31,859 bases of DNA, taken from positions 1 through 31,859 of the forward strand of contig JAULBX010009327.1 in the NCBI GenBank assembly GCA_032358255.1, given 5' to 3'. The position numbers were made by a program, and so were the translations under genes. The notes under the pieces are model-generated. The model ran no database searches and was not told the origin of the DNA. It saw only the letters and a list, made by a program, of their open reading frames with translations. This DNA is from Heterotrichella gracilis (taxonomy: Eukaryota > Sar > Xanthophyceae > Tribonematales > Xanthonemataceae). Positions 1 through 12,915 of the stretch are shown piece by piece. How positions within the stretch are numbered: the first letter of the stretch is position 1; the number at the start of each line of letters is the position of its first letter.

Positions 1-853
1 GGGGGGGGGGGGGGGGTTTGCAAGGGGGTGAGGAGATGAGGCGGGCGGGAAACGAGGGTGTAGAGCAAAGGCATAAGAGGGGTGGAAGGGGGGGCAGCTG
101 CGTCTAGATAGACCCGAGGGGGGGTTAACAAAAGGAGAATAGGACCAAGCTGCGAGTGAGCCACAAGAATGGTGGTGCATTCTGCGCCTGTTTTTCTTTG
201 CATGCTGGCGAGGGAGGAGGATGGAGTGGGGCTTGACATGGGGGAGGTGATAGGGATTGTACCACATGGTGGGGTCCCTGCGGGGACCCACACCGGTGCT
301 GTCTTCAGTGTGACCTTGCATCGGGGGGCTGCCTCGCATAATTGTATCACTAATATTACCAATTGTCGCATGGAATTGTTTGGTGCCAGCGCAGTAAGGG
401 TTGCCTAGATTGTATTATAATTACTGCGGTTTTTCCTAGCATCATCTTAAATGACTATGTACTGTGTGACTCAGAGAGGGCGTCTGCATGCAGTGCATGC
501 TGTACATGTAGAACATAGCAGGGCAGGGTTGACGTCGTATATTGCAATATCGTAAGCACTATTATGGCGTATACCCTAGTTGAGGCCGAGCATTATGACG
601 GCCACTGCCCGCACTCTTGCCCAACTTGAAGTTGTTTATCCATTTTGCAATAACCGATTGGCAATGGCTTTGCAGACTGTGTCTAATGGTAATACTAACT
701 AGAATGTCGATGCGTACCAACTTCACACCATGCCATTGGCATGAATTTGCTATGTCTGTAACATGTTAACATGAAGCGACTGCTACTGCTGCTGCAGCAA
801 CAGTGTCACGTATTCTTGGCAAGGAGTCACGACAAACACTGGCCATTGTGGCC
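1..853. other. Gene-free left flank
   Basis: No supported gene is seen here. The window opens with a run of 16 G, which may be a sequence or assembly edge. A 79-codon open frame at 169-408 has no recognisable family or splice context and was not accepted. The right part is probably the 3' flank of the squalene epoxidase gene on the minus strand. Confidence 0.5.
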
Positions 854-858
854 TTACA
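854..858 (-). terminator. Candidate TGTAA poly(A) signal of squalene epoxidase gene
   Basis: TGTAA is read on the minus strand about 570 bases after the stop codon at 1431. TGTAA is the usual poly(A) signal of chlorophycean algae. The long 3' UTR this implies is typical of the group, but a five-base match is weak evidence on its own. Confidence 0.3.
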
Positions 859-1217
859 CACGCTGCGTAAGACATGTTACCGTACTATTAGATCTGACTT
901 TATACGCAGTGACTGACACAGTTCAAAAACAGTAAAACAATCCACGTTGAATTCCACAGCAGTGGACTGCGCTGATCAATTGAATTATGAGATGCCATTG
1001 CATGATCCCAGAATCTGATAGGCTACCAGAAATGGTTGTGATACCAACAAATGATACACTAGTATGGTATTGCAGTGTGGTCCTGCCTGATCCAGTCAAG
1101 GAGACTGCATGATCCAACTACCCAAATGCACAATGCTATCGCTGCCCAACCTACTCCAACTGCCCATCTGCACCCAGGATCTTATCATGCAATGCACTGG
1201 GTACGGCTTGAAACAAT

Positions 1218-1345
1218 TTTCATGCCACTTTCTTGAGGCTGGCCGCTCTGACCCACTGGTCTCCTCACCTTGGCCCTCCAAGCGGCCATCCCATGATGGA
1301 ACAAACACCGCCCCAAATATGGTATTATACCCTCCGCATGAATAA
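1218..1345 (-). pseudogene. Degenerate copy of the 3' end of squalene epoxidase exon 10
   Basis: On the minus strand this stretch is still alignable with the end of exon 10 at 1431-1560. The copied peptide keeps the Ile-Ile-His-Ala-Glu-Gly signature and an Arg-Ala-Lys-Val segment, but the frame is broken by small indels and the stop context differs. It lies directly downstream of the true stop, so it is a local tandem duplication of the gene's end and not part of the coding sequence. Confidence 0.75.
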
Positions 1346-1430
1346 TCAAGATGATGATAAAAGACAACACACAGAAGCATTAAGACCAGAGGTGATAGGC
1401 AGCCCTGCTTGCTCCCTACTTCAGGTGTTT

Positions 1431-5537
<4,107 letters not shown>

Positions 5538-6364
5538 GGTGCATGCCAATGTATATACTGCAAGGCTCTTCACTTGTAGACGGCCCAAGCAGAGCCTGCC
5601 AACTTCTCCCCTCAGTTGTGGCCTTCCAGATCCCAGTGGTGGGGTGCTAGACACTGTTTGTAACGCAGGTTTTAAGGGCAAAGTCCCACCACTGCTTTAC
5701 TAAGGACTGCCTAATATACTTGGGAAACAGGAGTCACGACCACTTCACACACTGATCTGGGGTTCAAGAAGTGTATGGAGGTCTAAAGGCGACTACTTTC
5801 AAGGGTTTGTAAGGCAGGATTGTGCTACGTTGCTGCATTTTGGTCACTTTTCTGGGCTGCGTGGCTCTCGTGTCTCCCTCTCTGCCAGTGCCGCCGCCGC
5901 CGTTTGCCCCCTGATTTTGCGCCGTCGGCGGTATGCATGCATGCATCTGCTTTTCCGTATATGGCTCGTCGTTTCCAGCGCTATGATGCCTGTTTATGTT
6001 CGCCAACACTACCCTTGCATCGTTCATGTCCGTCTCTGTTGAGTTTTTAGCTCGGGAAGGCAACACCGTCAAAAAACTATTAGTCTTCTGCCCCAAGTAG
6101 CAACAAACTCGCTGGGTGATACAGCAGCAATCACTGCAAATTGAGCAGAAATTTAAAGCAGATAGCCGTAGCATAAAGCCTTGGCCTGCATGTTGGCAGT
6201 CTCATACAACAGGTTGCAGCCTGGCTTGTGCATATGCATGCATGCACATGGGGCAGTCCTTCAGTGGAGCAGCAGTATGCGCAACGTATGACTAGGAGGC
6301 GAGCGGAGTAGACATCAAGTCACGATCTGTACTTCAAGAGCAACCAGTATCTGATCCGACCACC
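5538..6364. promoter_or_regulatory. Divergent intergenic region between SQE and PPIL3 genes
   Basis: This 827-base stretch separates two head-to-head start codons, so it should hold both promoters and both 5' UTRs. No clear TATA box was found for either gene. It includes a TGCATGCATGCATGC tract near 5935-5950. An open frame on the minus strand at 5764-6174 has no family resemblance and could be 5' UTR or an unrecognised first exon of the epoxidase. Confidence 0.45.
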
Positions 6365-8631
6365 ATGGTACGTTGGCATCAGTCTTGTGCACATGGGATG
6401 CACGCCAGTGGCTGCCACATGCTGCAATCATCGCTTCACACTCGAGCAAGCACCAGGGTTGCAGAGTCACACTGCACAAAATGCTGGTTTGATGGTATAG
6501 TGATATTTTTTACGGTGGCGGTGTTGTGCGCGGTGGGACGTTGGAACCCAACATGCAAGCCACAGGCACTGCTTGCTCGGTCTCCATGCTCCGATAGGTT
6601 TCATCCCCCTAGCCCTGATTTAATATAGTCGCTGCACACTAGCATCAACGAACCAACCCATGAATGGGTGCCTTGACCCCCCTCAACCCTGGGCTGCAGT
6701 GACCCTCCACACCACCCTAAACCCTACAACCTACACCCTAAACCCTGGCTATGTGCGCACAGGCGGTGACCCTCCACACCACCCTAAACCCTAAAACATA
6801 CACCCTAACGCCTGGCTATGTGCGCACAGGCGGTGACCCTCCACACCACCCTGGGGGACATGAAGCTGGAGCTGTTTTGTGACAAGGTGCGGGCACCAGG
6901 GGGCTGCCAGTCTCACTGCATGGTGCTCAGTAAAATCATACTACAATAAAAAATTACTTCCTGACGTGTTCTTTTTTTGGTTATTACAGCGCAACTCCTT
7001 AATTTTATTCATTCCATGGTACATTAGAAAGTTTTGCATGGTACATCTGTGGATTGCTCCTTTGAGTTGCAGACACCCAACATCTGTGAGAACCTCCTGG
7101 CCCTGTGCGGGAGCGGCTACTACGATGGTACCATCTTCCACCACACCGTCAATTGCATTGATTACAACTGCCATTACAACTGCGATTAGTACAATATAAT
7201 GGATATGGTAACATGTAGAGAAACTTCAAGCATTCACCCAAATCCCGGCATTTGCAGACCCCCGTTGCCCGCGAAAACTTCCTAGCCCTGTGCGGCAGCG
7301 CTACTACGACGGCACCATCTTTTACCGTAACATCAATTGCATTCATTTACAACTGTCATACAGCTGCAATTAGTGCAATATAATGGATATGGTAACATGT
7401 AGATAATTTCAAGCATTCACCCAAACCCTGGCATTTGCAGACCCCCGTTGCCTGCGAAAACTTCCTGGCCCTGTGCGGCAGCGGCTACTACGACGGCACC
7501 ATCTTCCACCGCAACATCAAGGGGTTCATGGTACAAGGGGGGGACCCCACCGGGACCGGCAAGGGGGGGCGCAGCATCTACCCCACCCCCAACGGCAAGT
7601 TCCCGGACGAAATCACCGAATCGCTCACGCACCACAAACGAGGGATGATGTCCATGGCTAACAGCGGGCCCAACACCAATGGGAGCCAGTTTTTCTTCAC
7701 GTACAGCAAGCAGCAGCATTTGAATGGTGCGTGCATGGTGGTGGGGGGTGGGGGGAGGGGGTTGGAATTGCGGGAGCGGGTGGGGGAGGGGTTGTGGAGT
7801 TGCGTTGTGCATCATGTCAACTATACCGGGTCGCACACGCGCTGCGAGCATGGATCATGTCCATGGCTACATCCTATTTTAAAATTTGGAGTTTGTGTGG
7901 GTCATATTGATGGCTGAACCCTTAACAGGGGCCAGTTCTTCTTCACATACAGCAAGCAGCAGCACCTGAATGGTGTGTGCGCTGGTTGTGGGAATGGGTA
8001 GGTGGGGTTGCGGGAATGCGTTGTGCATGTTGAGCATTCACCATCCCCTGCTCCCCTCACATGCGTCATTGCGCAAAAGGTCCATCCCCACCCCCACACC
8101 TCTTGCGAGGCAAGTACACTTTAAACCCTAAATCCCTACTCTTAAACCCCTCTGTCTGCGCAGGCAAGTACACCATCTTTGGCCAGGTGATCGATGGCAT
8201 GGATGTGTTGGACAAGATGGAGAAGATCCCAACAGGTGGGTGGCGCATCACCCATTGCAAGGCTGGACAACCGCCTCTTTCGCAACACCCACCACTCGCA
8301 CATCGTCCAGTGCAAAGTAGAACAAAAATCTTGCGGTCTTTCCTATTGCTCAAACAACGTTCACTGTGCTTGGTTGCATGGAAACTGTTGCAGCAGTGGC
8401 ATCATCCCCATGACATGCACCCCCATGACATGCTGCGTTTTTTGCACCCACTCCGCCCCAAGCTGTATTAGGTGTCAGATTAGGGCAGCATATATTCACG
8501 CCCCAGAGCGGCTTCAAGCTCCCCCCACACCAACCCCCCACCCCTCACCCCCTGCAGGCGAGCGCGACAGGCCCCTACAAGAGATCCGCATCAACCGGGT
8601 GACCATCCATGCAAACCCCCTAGCAACATGA
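6365..8631 (+). CDS. PPIL3: Cyclophilin-type peptidyl-prolyl isomerase, PPIL3 family
   Basis: The product is a single-domain cyclophilin that would isomerise peptidyl-prolyl bonds; PPIL3 proteins of other eukaryotes are found with the spliceosome. Exons: 6365-6367, 6830-6886, 7441-7726, 8164-8235, 8558-8631, giving 163 residues against about 161 for human PPIL3. The first coding exon is only the ATG, followed directly by a strong GTACGT donor; splicing gives the expected M-AVTLHTTLGDMK start. The active-site arginine (R44), F49, M50 and Q52 lie in HRNIKGFMVQGGDP, and GSQFFFTYSK follows. As usual in PPIL3, the CypA tryptophan is a histidine (H113) and CypA H126 is a tyrosine. The end TIHANP is the PPIL3 signature. 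Introns 1, 2 and 3 contain decayed copies of neighbouring exon sequence. Confidence 0.93.
6690..6829 (+). repeat. Tandem copies of the PPIL3 exon 2 acceptor joined by CCCTAAA tracts
   Basis: The sequence GTGACCCTCCACACCACCCT occurs three times, near 6695, 6768 and 6832; only the third continues into coding sequence. In the first two the exon fragment stops at CCCT and runs straight into AAACCCTAAA-type telomere-like sequence. The second copy carries the same GTGCGCACAG acceptor as the real exon. Using it would shift frame and reach a stop, so it could act as a decoy site. Confidence 0.8.
7073..7440 (+). pseudogene. Two degenerate tandem copies of PPIL3 exon 3 and its upstream intron
   Basis: Copy one (from 7073) still encodes TPNICENLLALCGSGYYDGT in frame after a TTGCAG acceptor. 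Copy two (from 7259) encodes TPVARENFLALCGS and then loses one base, breaking the frame. Each copy is followed by a shared stretch containing CAATATAATGGATATGGTAA and then by the acceptor of the next unit. The third unit is the true exon 3 at 7441. The unit is about 180 bases. Neither copy has an obvious donor, so inclusion as an alternative exon is unlikely. Confidence 0.85.
7828..7990 (+). pseudogene. Decayed copy of the 3' third of PPIL3 exon 3 with its donor
   Basis: This stretch in intron 3 repeats 7618-7745: the first part keeps ATGTCCATGGCTA, the second keeps the block encoding QFFFTYSKQQHLNG, and the copy ends at the same position as the true donor (AATG then GTGTGTGC). The middle has diverged and carries a foreign insertion. 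It is a duplication of exon end plus donor. Confidence 0.8.
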
Positions 8632-8839
8632 TCATGGCCCTCCTTCCTCGCCCCGTCCCAGGCCTTCAGAGCTAGGGTTTCCAGTGCCACAGCTGGTGTT
8701 ATCAGTCGCGTATTGGGGTGTGTTCCCTTTTCCGCCGCATACTCGGGCGCACATTTATGGGGGGCTGGCTGCGAAGCGCTCAGGGTCTGTATTGTGTAGC
8801 ACCACATGCAGATCATTTCAGATCGATCACGGGTTTCCA

Positions 8840-8888
8840 CTAGCGGCTATTGCTAGGGTTTCCATTAGCGGCTATTGCTAGGGTTTCC
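8840..8888. repeat. Tandem duplication of about 24 bp
   Basis: TAGCGGCTATTGCTAGGGTT occurs twice in direct succession, each copy followed by TCC. A fragment of the same CTAGGGTTTCC motif is also seen near 8673. It lies in the 3' flank of the cyclophilin gene. Confidence 0.85.
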
Positions 8889-8929
8889 TGAACTGCGCAC
8901 AGCCAGCCGCTTGGGGGTGGGTGCCGCCC

Positions 8930-8934
8930 TGTAA
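8930..8934 (+). terminator. Candidate TGTAA poly(A) signal of PPIL3 gene
   Basis: This is the first plus-strand TGTAA after the cyclophilin stop codon, about 300 bases downstream. A second one lies at 9119-9123. The call rests on the known algal signal and on position only. Confidence 0.35.
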
Positions 8935-9557
8935 ACAGAGGCCCAGGGGCACATCCATTGGAGCTGTGGGGCTGCGAGGACAGCCAATACCATGCAATTC
9001 CAGTGGGGCAGGGGGCAGTAGGGCACCGTTGCAACGGTGTAATTATAAGTATCCAATACCTTTGCAATTGATTGCTAGGACATCACCTGGTGGTAGCATG
9101 GGGGAGTCCGACATCTAATGTAATTTACTGTATCGGCAAAGCTTAGCAGACTGAGAATGGCGGGTGGGTAATGGGCAATCCTCCACAGGTGATGGGCATG
9201 CGACACGTGGCTTGGCGTTTTGCGTGACAGTTGGCATGGCCCATGGAGTGCGATCGTGCACATGCACCGGTGATCGTGCCGGCGCGCGATCTTGAATAAT
9301 TATTGCTGACAGCGGCACCAGTTGCGGCACCATGTTGTTGTGACGACGAGGCCTGCGCAAGGCCAGCCTGCAGGTTTGAACCTCCCATATTGCCTCTGCG
9401 TGGCACCAATACGGGGCCTCCGTTGCAAGACTTGCGACAGGTTAGGGATTTGTAGCCTGCGTTTGGACTGCAAACGTGGGGTACGTCGACGATTTTGGGA
9501 ACTGCAAGCTACTGGTGTTGGGTGTGGCGGCAGCGTGTCTAGCACAGGCTTCGACCC

Positions 9558-9563
9558 TATAAA
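9558..9563 (+). promoter_or_regulatory. Candidate TATA box upstream of the cysteine-rich gene
   Basis: TATAAA is found 209 bases before the start codon at 9772. That spacing would allow a 5' UTR of roughly 180 bases. There is no independent evidence for the transcription start. Confidence 0.35.
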
Positions 9564-9771
9564 GCAGTAGCGTGTGCACTCGTTTGTGGCACAACCTCAA
9601 CCAGTTCCAGTTCGACTAGCAGCACTCGAGCCTCTACCAAAGTTTACAGGCCACCACTGGTCGTCACGACACTCTTGTAAGTCACACACAGCACCCCCCC
9701 AAGCCTTGCAAGGTTTAGCCACAGCTTCGGCCGCCCATTACCGTACTACTAGTATAGCCTAGTCCACAGCC

Positions 9772-11367
9772 ATGATGAGCAGCACACGCGGCATGATGTT
9801 GGCCGCCTTTGGCACCGCCCTATTGTTGGCGGCCATGGCCCCATGTGCCCGTGCCCAGGACGCCTGCTTCGTGCCTGACAAGTACTACCCGGAGCGCACC
9901 TGCCGCCCTGAGACGCGCATCAACATCTGCAACAGAGGTGAGGAATGCGCACACTCCTTGCTGCATGCAGTGATTGCCCTGGGCTGGATCAGTGCGAAAG
10001 ATATCCAGCTTTGACAAGAGTCATGGCCAAGATTCAATCTTTGAAAAAAGATGATTACTATACATTAGGTTGGCTGGTAGTAGGTGGGCTGCAAAATCAA
10101 GGCGGAGTCTGCTGTGGCGCTACATCATGTGCGCATGCATTCAATGGCAATTTGCAGTTGTTACTGGTCAGGACCTGCAACATGGCCTCAGGCTGCGGTG
10201 GTCATGCACTCCATGATGGTGGTCATGCATGCTAGGCTCAGCTGAGCCCATTCCCTTGTGTCCATGTTCAGGATTTGGTGCGTGGGAGAGCTGGGAGGAG
10301 TGCTGCACCCCAGGAGCTGCGCACGACCTGGGTGAGCCGCCATGGTCAACTACCATCATGCTCTGGTGGTCATGCGACGTGTGGTGTACCCTTGCATTGA
10401 GCCCATGGCATTGCGCACAGCGGTGCATCCCATCTTGTGTGGATTCTGTGCAACATGGATGCATTGTGTGCACGCCATGCACCCATAATGTATAGCGCCC
10501 GTAGCATGAGCTGTTATATTCATCCTGGGGCTTGTGGTATTGAATCTGTCAATTCCCTCTCCCTGTACCCGCCACCACCCCCCTCCCCATTAAATGAAAT
10601 TTTCCCCCATGCAGGCTGCTCCGGCCAGGTCCCCCAGTCCTGCTACACCGCCGTGCAGTACTACCCCATGCGCCGCTGCGGCCTCAACTACAACGACACC
10701 GTGTGCACCTCATGGGGACACTGGGACAGCGAGGACGAGTGCTGCATGCCCGGGAACGCGTTTGGCGACGGCTGCACCCCCCCACCCCCCTGCTGGGTGC
10801 CCAACTCCTACTTCCCTGTGCGCAGCTGCGGGCTGAGCAACGAGGAGGCGGTGTGCTACAGGTGGGTGTGTAGAATTTCAGGTTTTATGATTTAGGGTTC
10901 AGGGTTTCAGTGCGCTGCAGCTGCAGGTGGGTGTAGGGTTTAGGGTTTCAGTTTGCTACAGGCGGGTGGTGGTGTGGCATGGCTGCGCAAACTCCTGGTT
11001 GGCCACTGTTGCATGCACCCGCATGCCCAATCCTTTCCCGATGCACATGCGCCCATGCCAACCCTTGCCTTAGGTGCACATATCCAGTGCCACACACCCC
11101 TGGGCACTGCTGAAGGTGGAAACCCTGAACCCTGAACCCTACCCGTGCAGGGGCTGGTCTGTGTTGGAGGACCAGGAGTCGTGCTGTGCCAAGGGCGCCT
11201 CCTTCCCCGAGGGCTGCGGCGGCACACCCGCGGCTGGAGTCAAGCTGCAGGCGGGGGCTCCCACCAAGGCTGTTGGCCCACTGGCACAGGCTCCACTTGT
11301 CGCTGCACCAGCCAAGGCCCCTGCTGCTGCTCCACCTGCCAAGGCACCAGCTGCTGGCCGCGTGTAA
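9772..11367 (+). CDS. Secreted protein with three six-cysteine modules and Ala/Pro/Lys-rich tail
   Basis: The family is not recognised. Exons 9772-9937, 10272-10331, 10615-10861 and 11151-11367 join in frame to 229 residues. Residues 1-28 are a signal peptide (hydrophobic core, predicted cleavage after ARA). Three modules follow, at about 32-77, 85-129 and 135-180. The consensus is C, then a [YF][YF]P-x-R-x-C turn, nine residues, C, a tryptophan-containing segment, a CC pair, Gly, and a final GC. Six cysteines per module suggest three disulfides. The tail from about 183 is low-complexity Ala-Pro-Lys, like cell-wall or extracellular-matrix proteins. A cell-surface or wall role is an inference. 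Modules 1 and 3 carry an intron at nearly the same place, but not in the same phase, which suggests module duplication. Intron 3 begins with repeated copies of the exon 3 donor region. The 3' end faces the plastid protein gene. Confidence 0.82.
10852..10972 (+). repeat. Repeated donor-like segments with TTTAGGG tracts in intron 3
   Basis: The exon 3 end and donor (GTGCTACAGGTGGGTGT) is followed by CTGCAGGTGGGTGTAGGGTT and then TTGCTACAGGCGGGTGG within about 110 bases. Tracts of TAGGGTTTAGGGTTTCAG lie between them. This is the same kind of exon-edge copying joined to telomere-like sequence as seen in the neighbouring genes, though the copies are short. Confidence 0.55.
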
Positions 11368-11529
11368 GGGCTGTGCTGGTCTAAGATGCAGCTGCTGAGG
11401 GGTGAGATCAGTTGTGATGAGGAGGGGAGAGGCTGCTTCGAGTCAAGAGGGGCAACGTAGGAAATGCTGGTGTAGTGCGCCGAGTCTAGGCGTTGCCCTG
11501 GCAAGGTCTTTTGAAGAGTTGTTCTCACG

Positions 11530-11534
11530 TTACA
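11530..11534 (-). terminator. Candidate TGTAA poly(A) signal of the plastid-protein gene
   Basis: TGTAA on the minus strand lies about 245 bases after the stop at 11778. If used, this 3' UTR crosses that of the convergent cysteine-rich gene. Confidence 0.35.
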
Positions 11535-11635
11535 GCAATTGGACCAGAAAGAGTGGAACCCAACCTGAACAATTCTTATTGTGAGTGAGTTGTATTTTTT
11601 CCTGTGATATACTGCTGCCTTGTGGGCGCACCCAC

Positions 11636-11640
11636 TGTAA
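11636..11640 (+). terminator. Candidate TGTAA poly(A) signal of the cysteine-rich gene
   Basis: TGTAA lies about 270 bases after the TAA stop at 11367 and is followed shortly by an A-rich stretch. Position and motif agree with chlorophycean 3' ends. Confidence 0.45.
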
Positions 11641-11777
11641 CAAAAAAGGACAGCACTTGGGGAAGCATCACAACATCCACTTGTGGATACATCTACAAAA
11701 CCTAGCAGGTACTCATACTGCAACTCCTTGTCAAAACGGCTTGTTAAGCTCTTCTCGGTGCGGTGTGCTCAGTCCCC

Positions 11778-12466
11778 CTATTTCTTCCACTTGTTGGAGT
11801 CCCTCTCCTGCATCTCTGCACTTGCATCGAAGCCTGCACCGCAGCAGCAAGTGTGGTTGAACCATCCACCCATGCCAAACAAAGGTGGCAAGCGTGGTTG
11901 AACCACGACCTTTTGTCAACCAAAGGTGGCAGCTTTGGGTGACTTTGACACCAAGTGCACATCACATACCTGGCTTGAGCAGCAGGGCCACGAGGAGGGA
12001 GCCCACAGTCACTGCCACAGCCCTGCAGCAGGAATGCCAACACCGCATCAGCACAACCCTCGGCAGCAACCTGATGCACTGTGACAGGATGAGAATGCTG
12101 GGATTGCCTTTTTGTTTGTTTTGTTTGTTTGTTTGTGACAGGGTGGGAGGTAACGGGCATGGGTTCTTGTGCCTAGCCTGCAGATTGAGGCAGAATCACC
12201 CAAAAGCAACAGATTCTTGTGACGTGACCTTACCCAGCGGCGAGGGCCCAGTTGGGTGCATCCACGTCCCCAGCCGCGGCCAGAGTGTACATCAGCTCGG
12301 GCATGAAAGCCTGCACCTTGGTCTGGCGAGGCTGCCTGGCATTGGCACGGAGAGAAGGCCTCACGGTCGCTAGTACGGGCTTACCAGCCAGGGAGCTGCT
12401 GAACGCAGCTGGTCTGCCGGCAAGGGCAGGCCTGGTGACGGACTGGCAAGAGAGCACGGCCTGCAT
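11778..12466 (-). CDS. Small plastid-targeted protein with one membrane span
   Basis: Three exons on minus, 12466-12234, 12022-11970 and 11833-11778, join in frame to 113 residues ending NKWKK. Residues 1 to about 50 are rich in Ala, Ser, Arg, Val and lack acidic residues, as in green-algal chloroplast transit peptides. One hydrophobic helix (about 72-93, ALAAGAVAVTVGSLLVALLL) is preceded by acidic GDVDAPNW and followed by a short charged tail. Size and shape match small thylakoid subunits or assembly factors of photosynthetic complexes, but no specific family was recognised, so no symbol is given. The start is the first ATG that opens the transit peptide; in-frame codons upstream lack that character. 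The gene is head-to-head with the MYND gene, 449 bases apart. Intron 1 has a TTTG microsatellite and intron 2 short internal repeats. Confidence 0.82.
11840..11935. repeat. Short direct repeats in intron 2 of the plastid-protein gene
   Basis: Two copies of a GTGGTTGAACCA motif and two copies of an AAAGGTGGCA motif alternate here, so the intron appears to contain a small tandem duplication just upstream of the exon 3 acceptor. Confidence 0.6.
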
Positions 12467-12915
12467 CTTGTGTTTGTTACGAAACGGAGTGGTGGGTGGT
12501 GATGGTGATGATGATAATGCTAAACCCCGAAACGCAGAACAGGAGTTAAAGAGTATGGACTGTGTTGTATCGAGCTGCGACCTCTTCAAGTGATACTAGT
12601 CGTGGGCAACAAGGTTGCAGTAGTATCTTGAGAGGTGTCAGTGGCGTATCTGAAAAAGTGCCCAGTTCCGGAACTTCCGTTGGCTGGCAAAGTGGACAAC
12701 TGAGTTGGTCAGAAAGCCTCCAACTTTCAGCGTGCTTTCACTACGTTCACTTCCAACTTGAGCAGCTATATATGGCAGCAATTAAAAGGTTGACAAGGTT
12801 GTTGCATCTGCTGGGATGCATTAGCTGGCCCTGATATGCGCACCGCATGTATAGCGCCCAATGCATGCATGCATCACGCATGCCACCCCAGGCCTTCATC
12901 GAGACTTGAGCACCA
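12467..12915. promoter_or_regulatory. Divergent promoter region of the plastid-protein and MYND genes
   Basis: This 449-base interval lies between two head-to-head start codons. TATATA at about 12768-12773 sits near 145 bases upstream of the MYND start and is a candidate TATA box on either strand. A GCATGCATGCAT tract lies at 12861-12872. Confidence 0.45.

Larger units (their letters stand above)
8632..9771. other. Intergenic region between PPIL3 and the cysteine-rich gene
   Basis: No gene is supported. The left part is the 3' flank of the cyclophilin gene, with TGTAA at 8930-8934 and 9119-9123 as candidate poly(A) signals. The right part is the promoter side of the cysteine-rich gene. Open frames here are short, overlap on both strands and match nothing recognised. 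Confidence 0.5.

Noticed and set aside
169..408. 79-codon open frame near the left edge
   Set aside because: It has no recognisable motif, no splice context or Kozak-like support, and lies in repeat-like G-rich DNA.
5764..6174. 136-codon minus-strand frame upstream of squalene epoxidase, considered as its first exon
   Set aside because: No splice donor was found that joins it in phase to the exon at 5340 or 5466, and it shows no hydrophobic segment expected of an epoxidase N-terminus.
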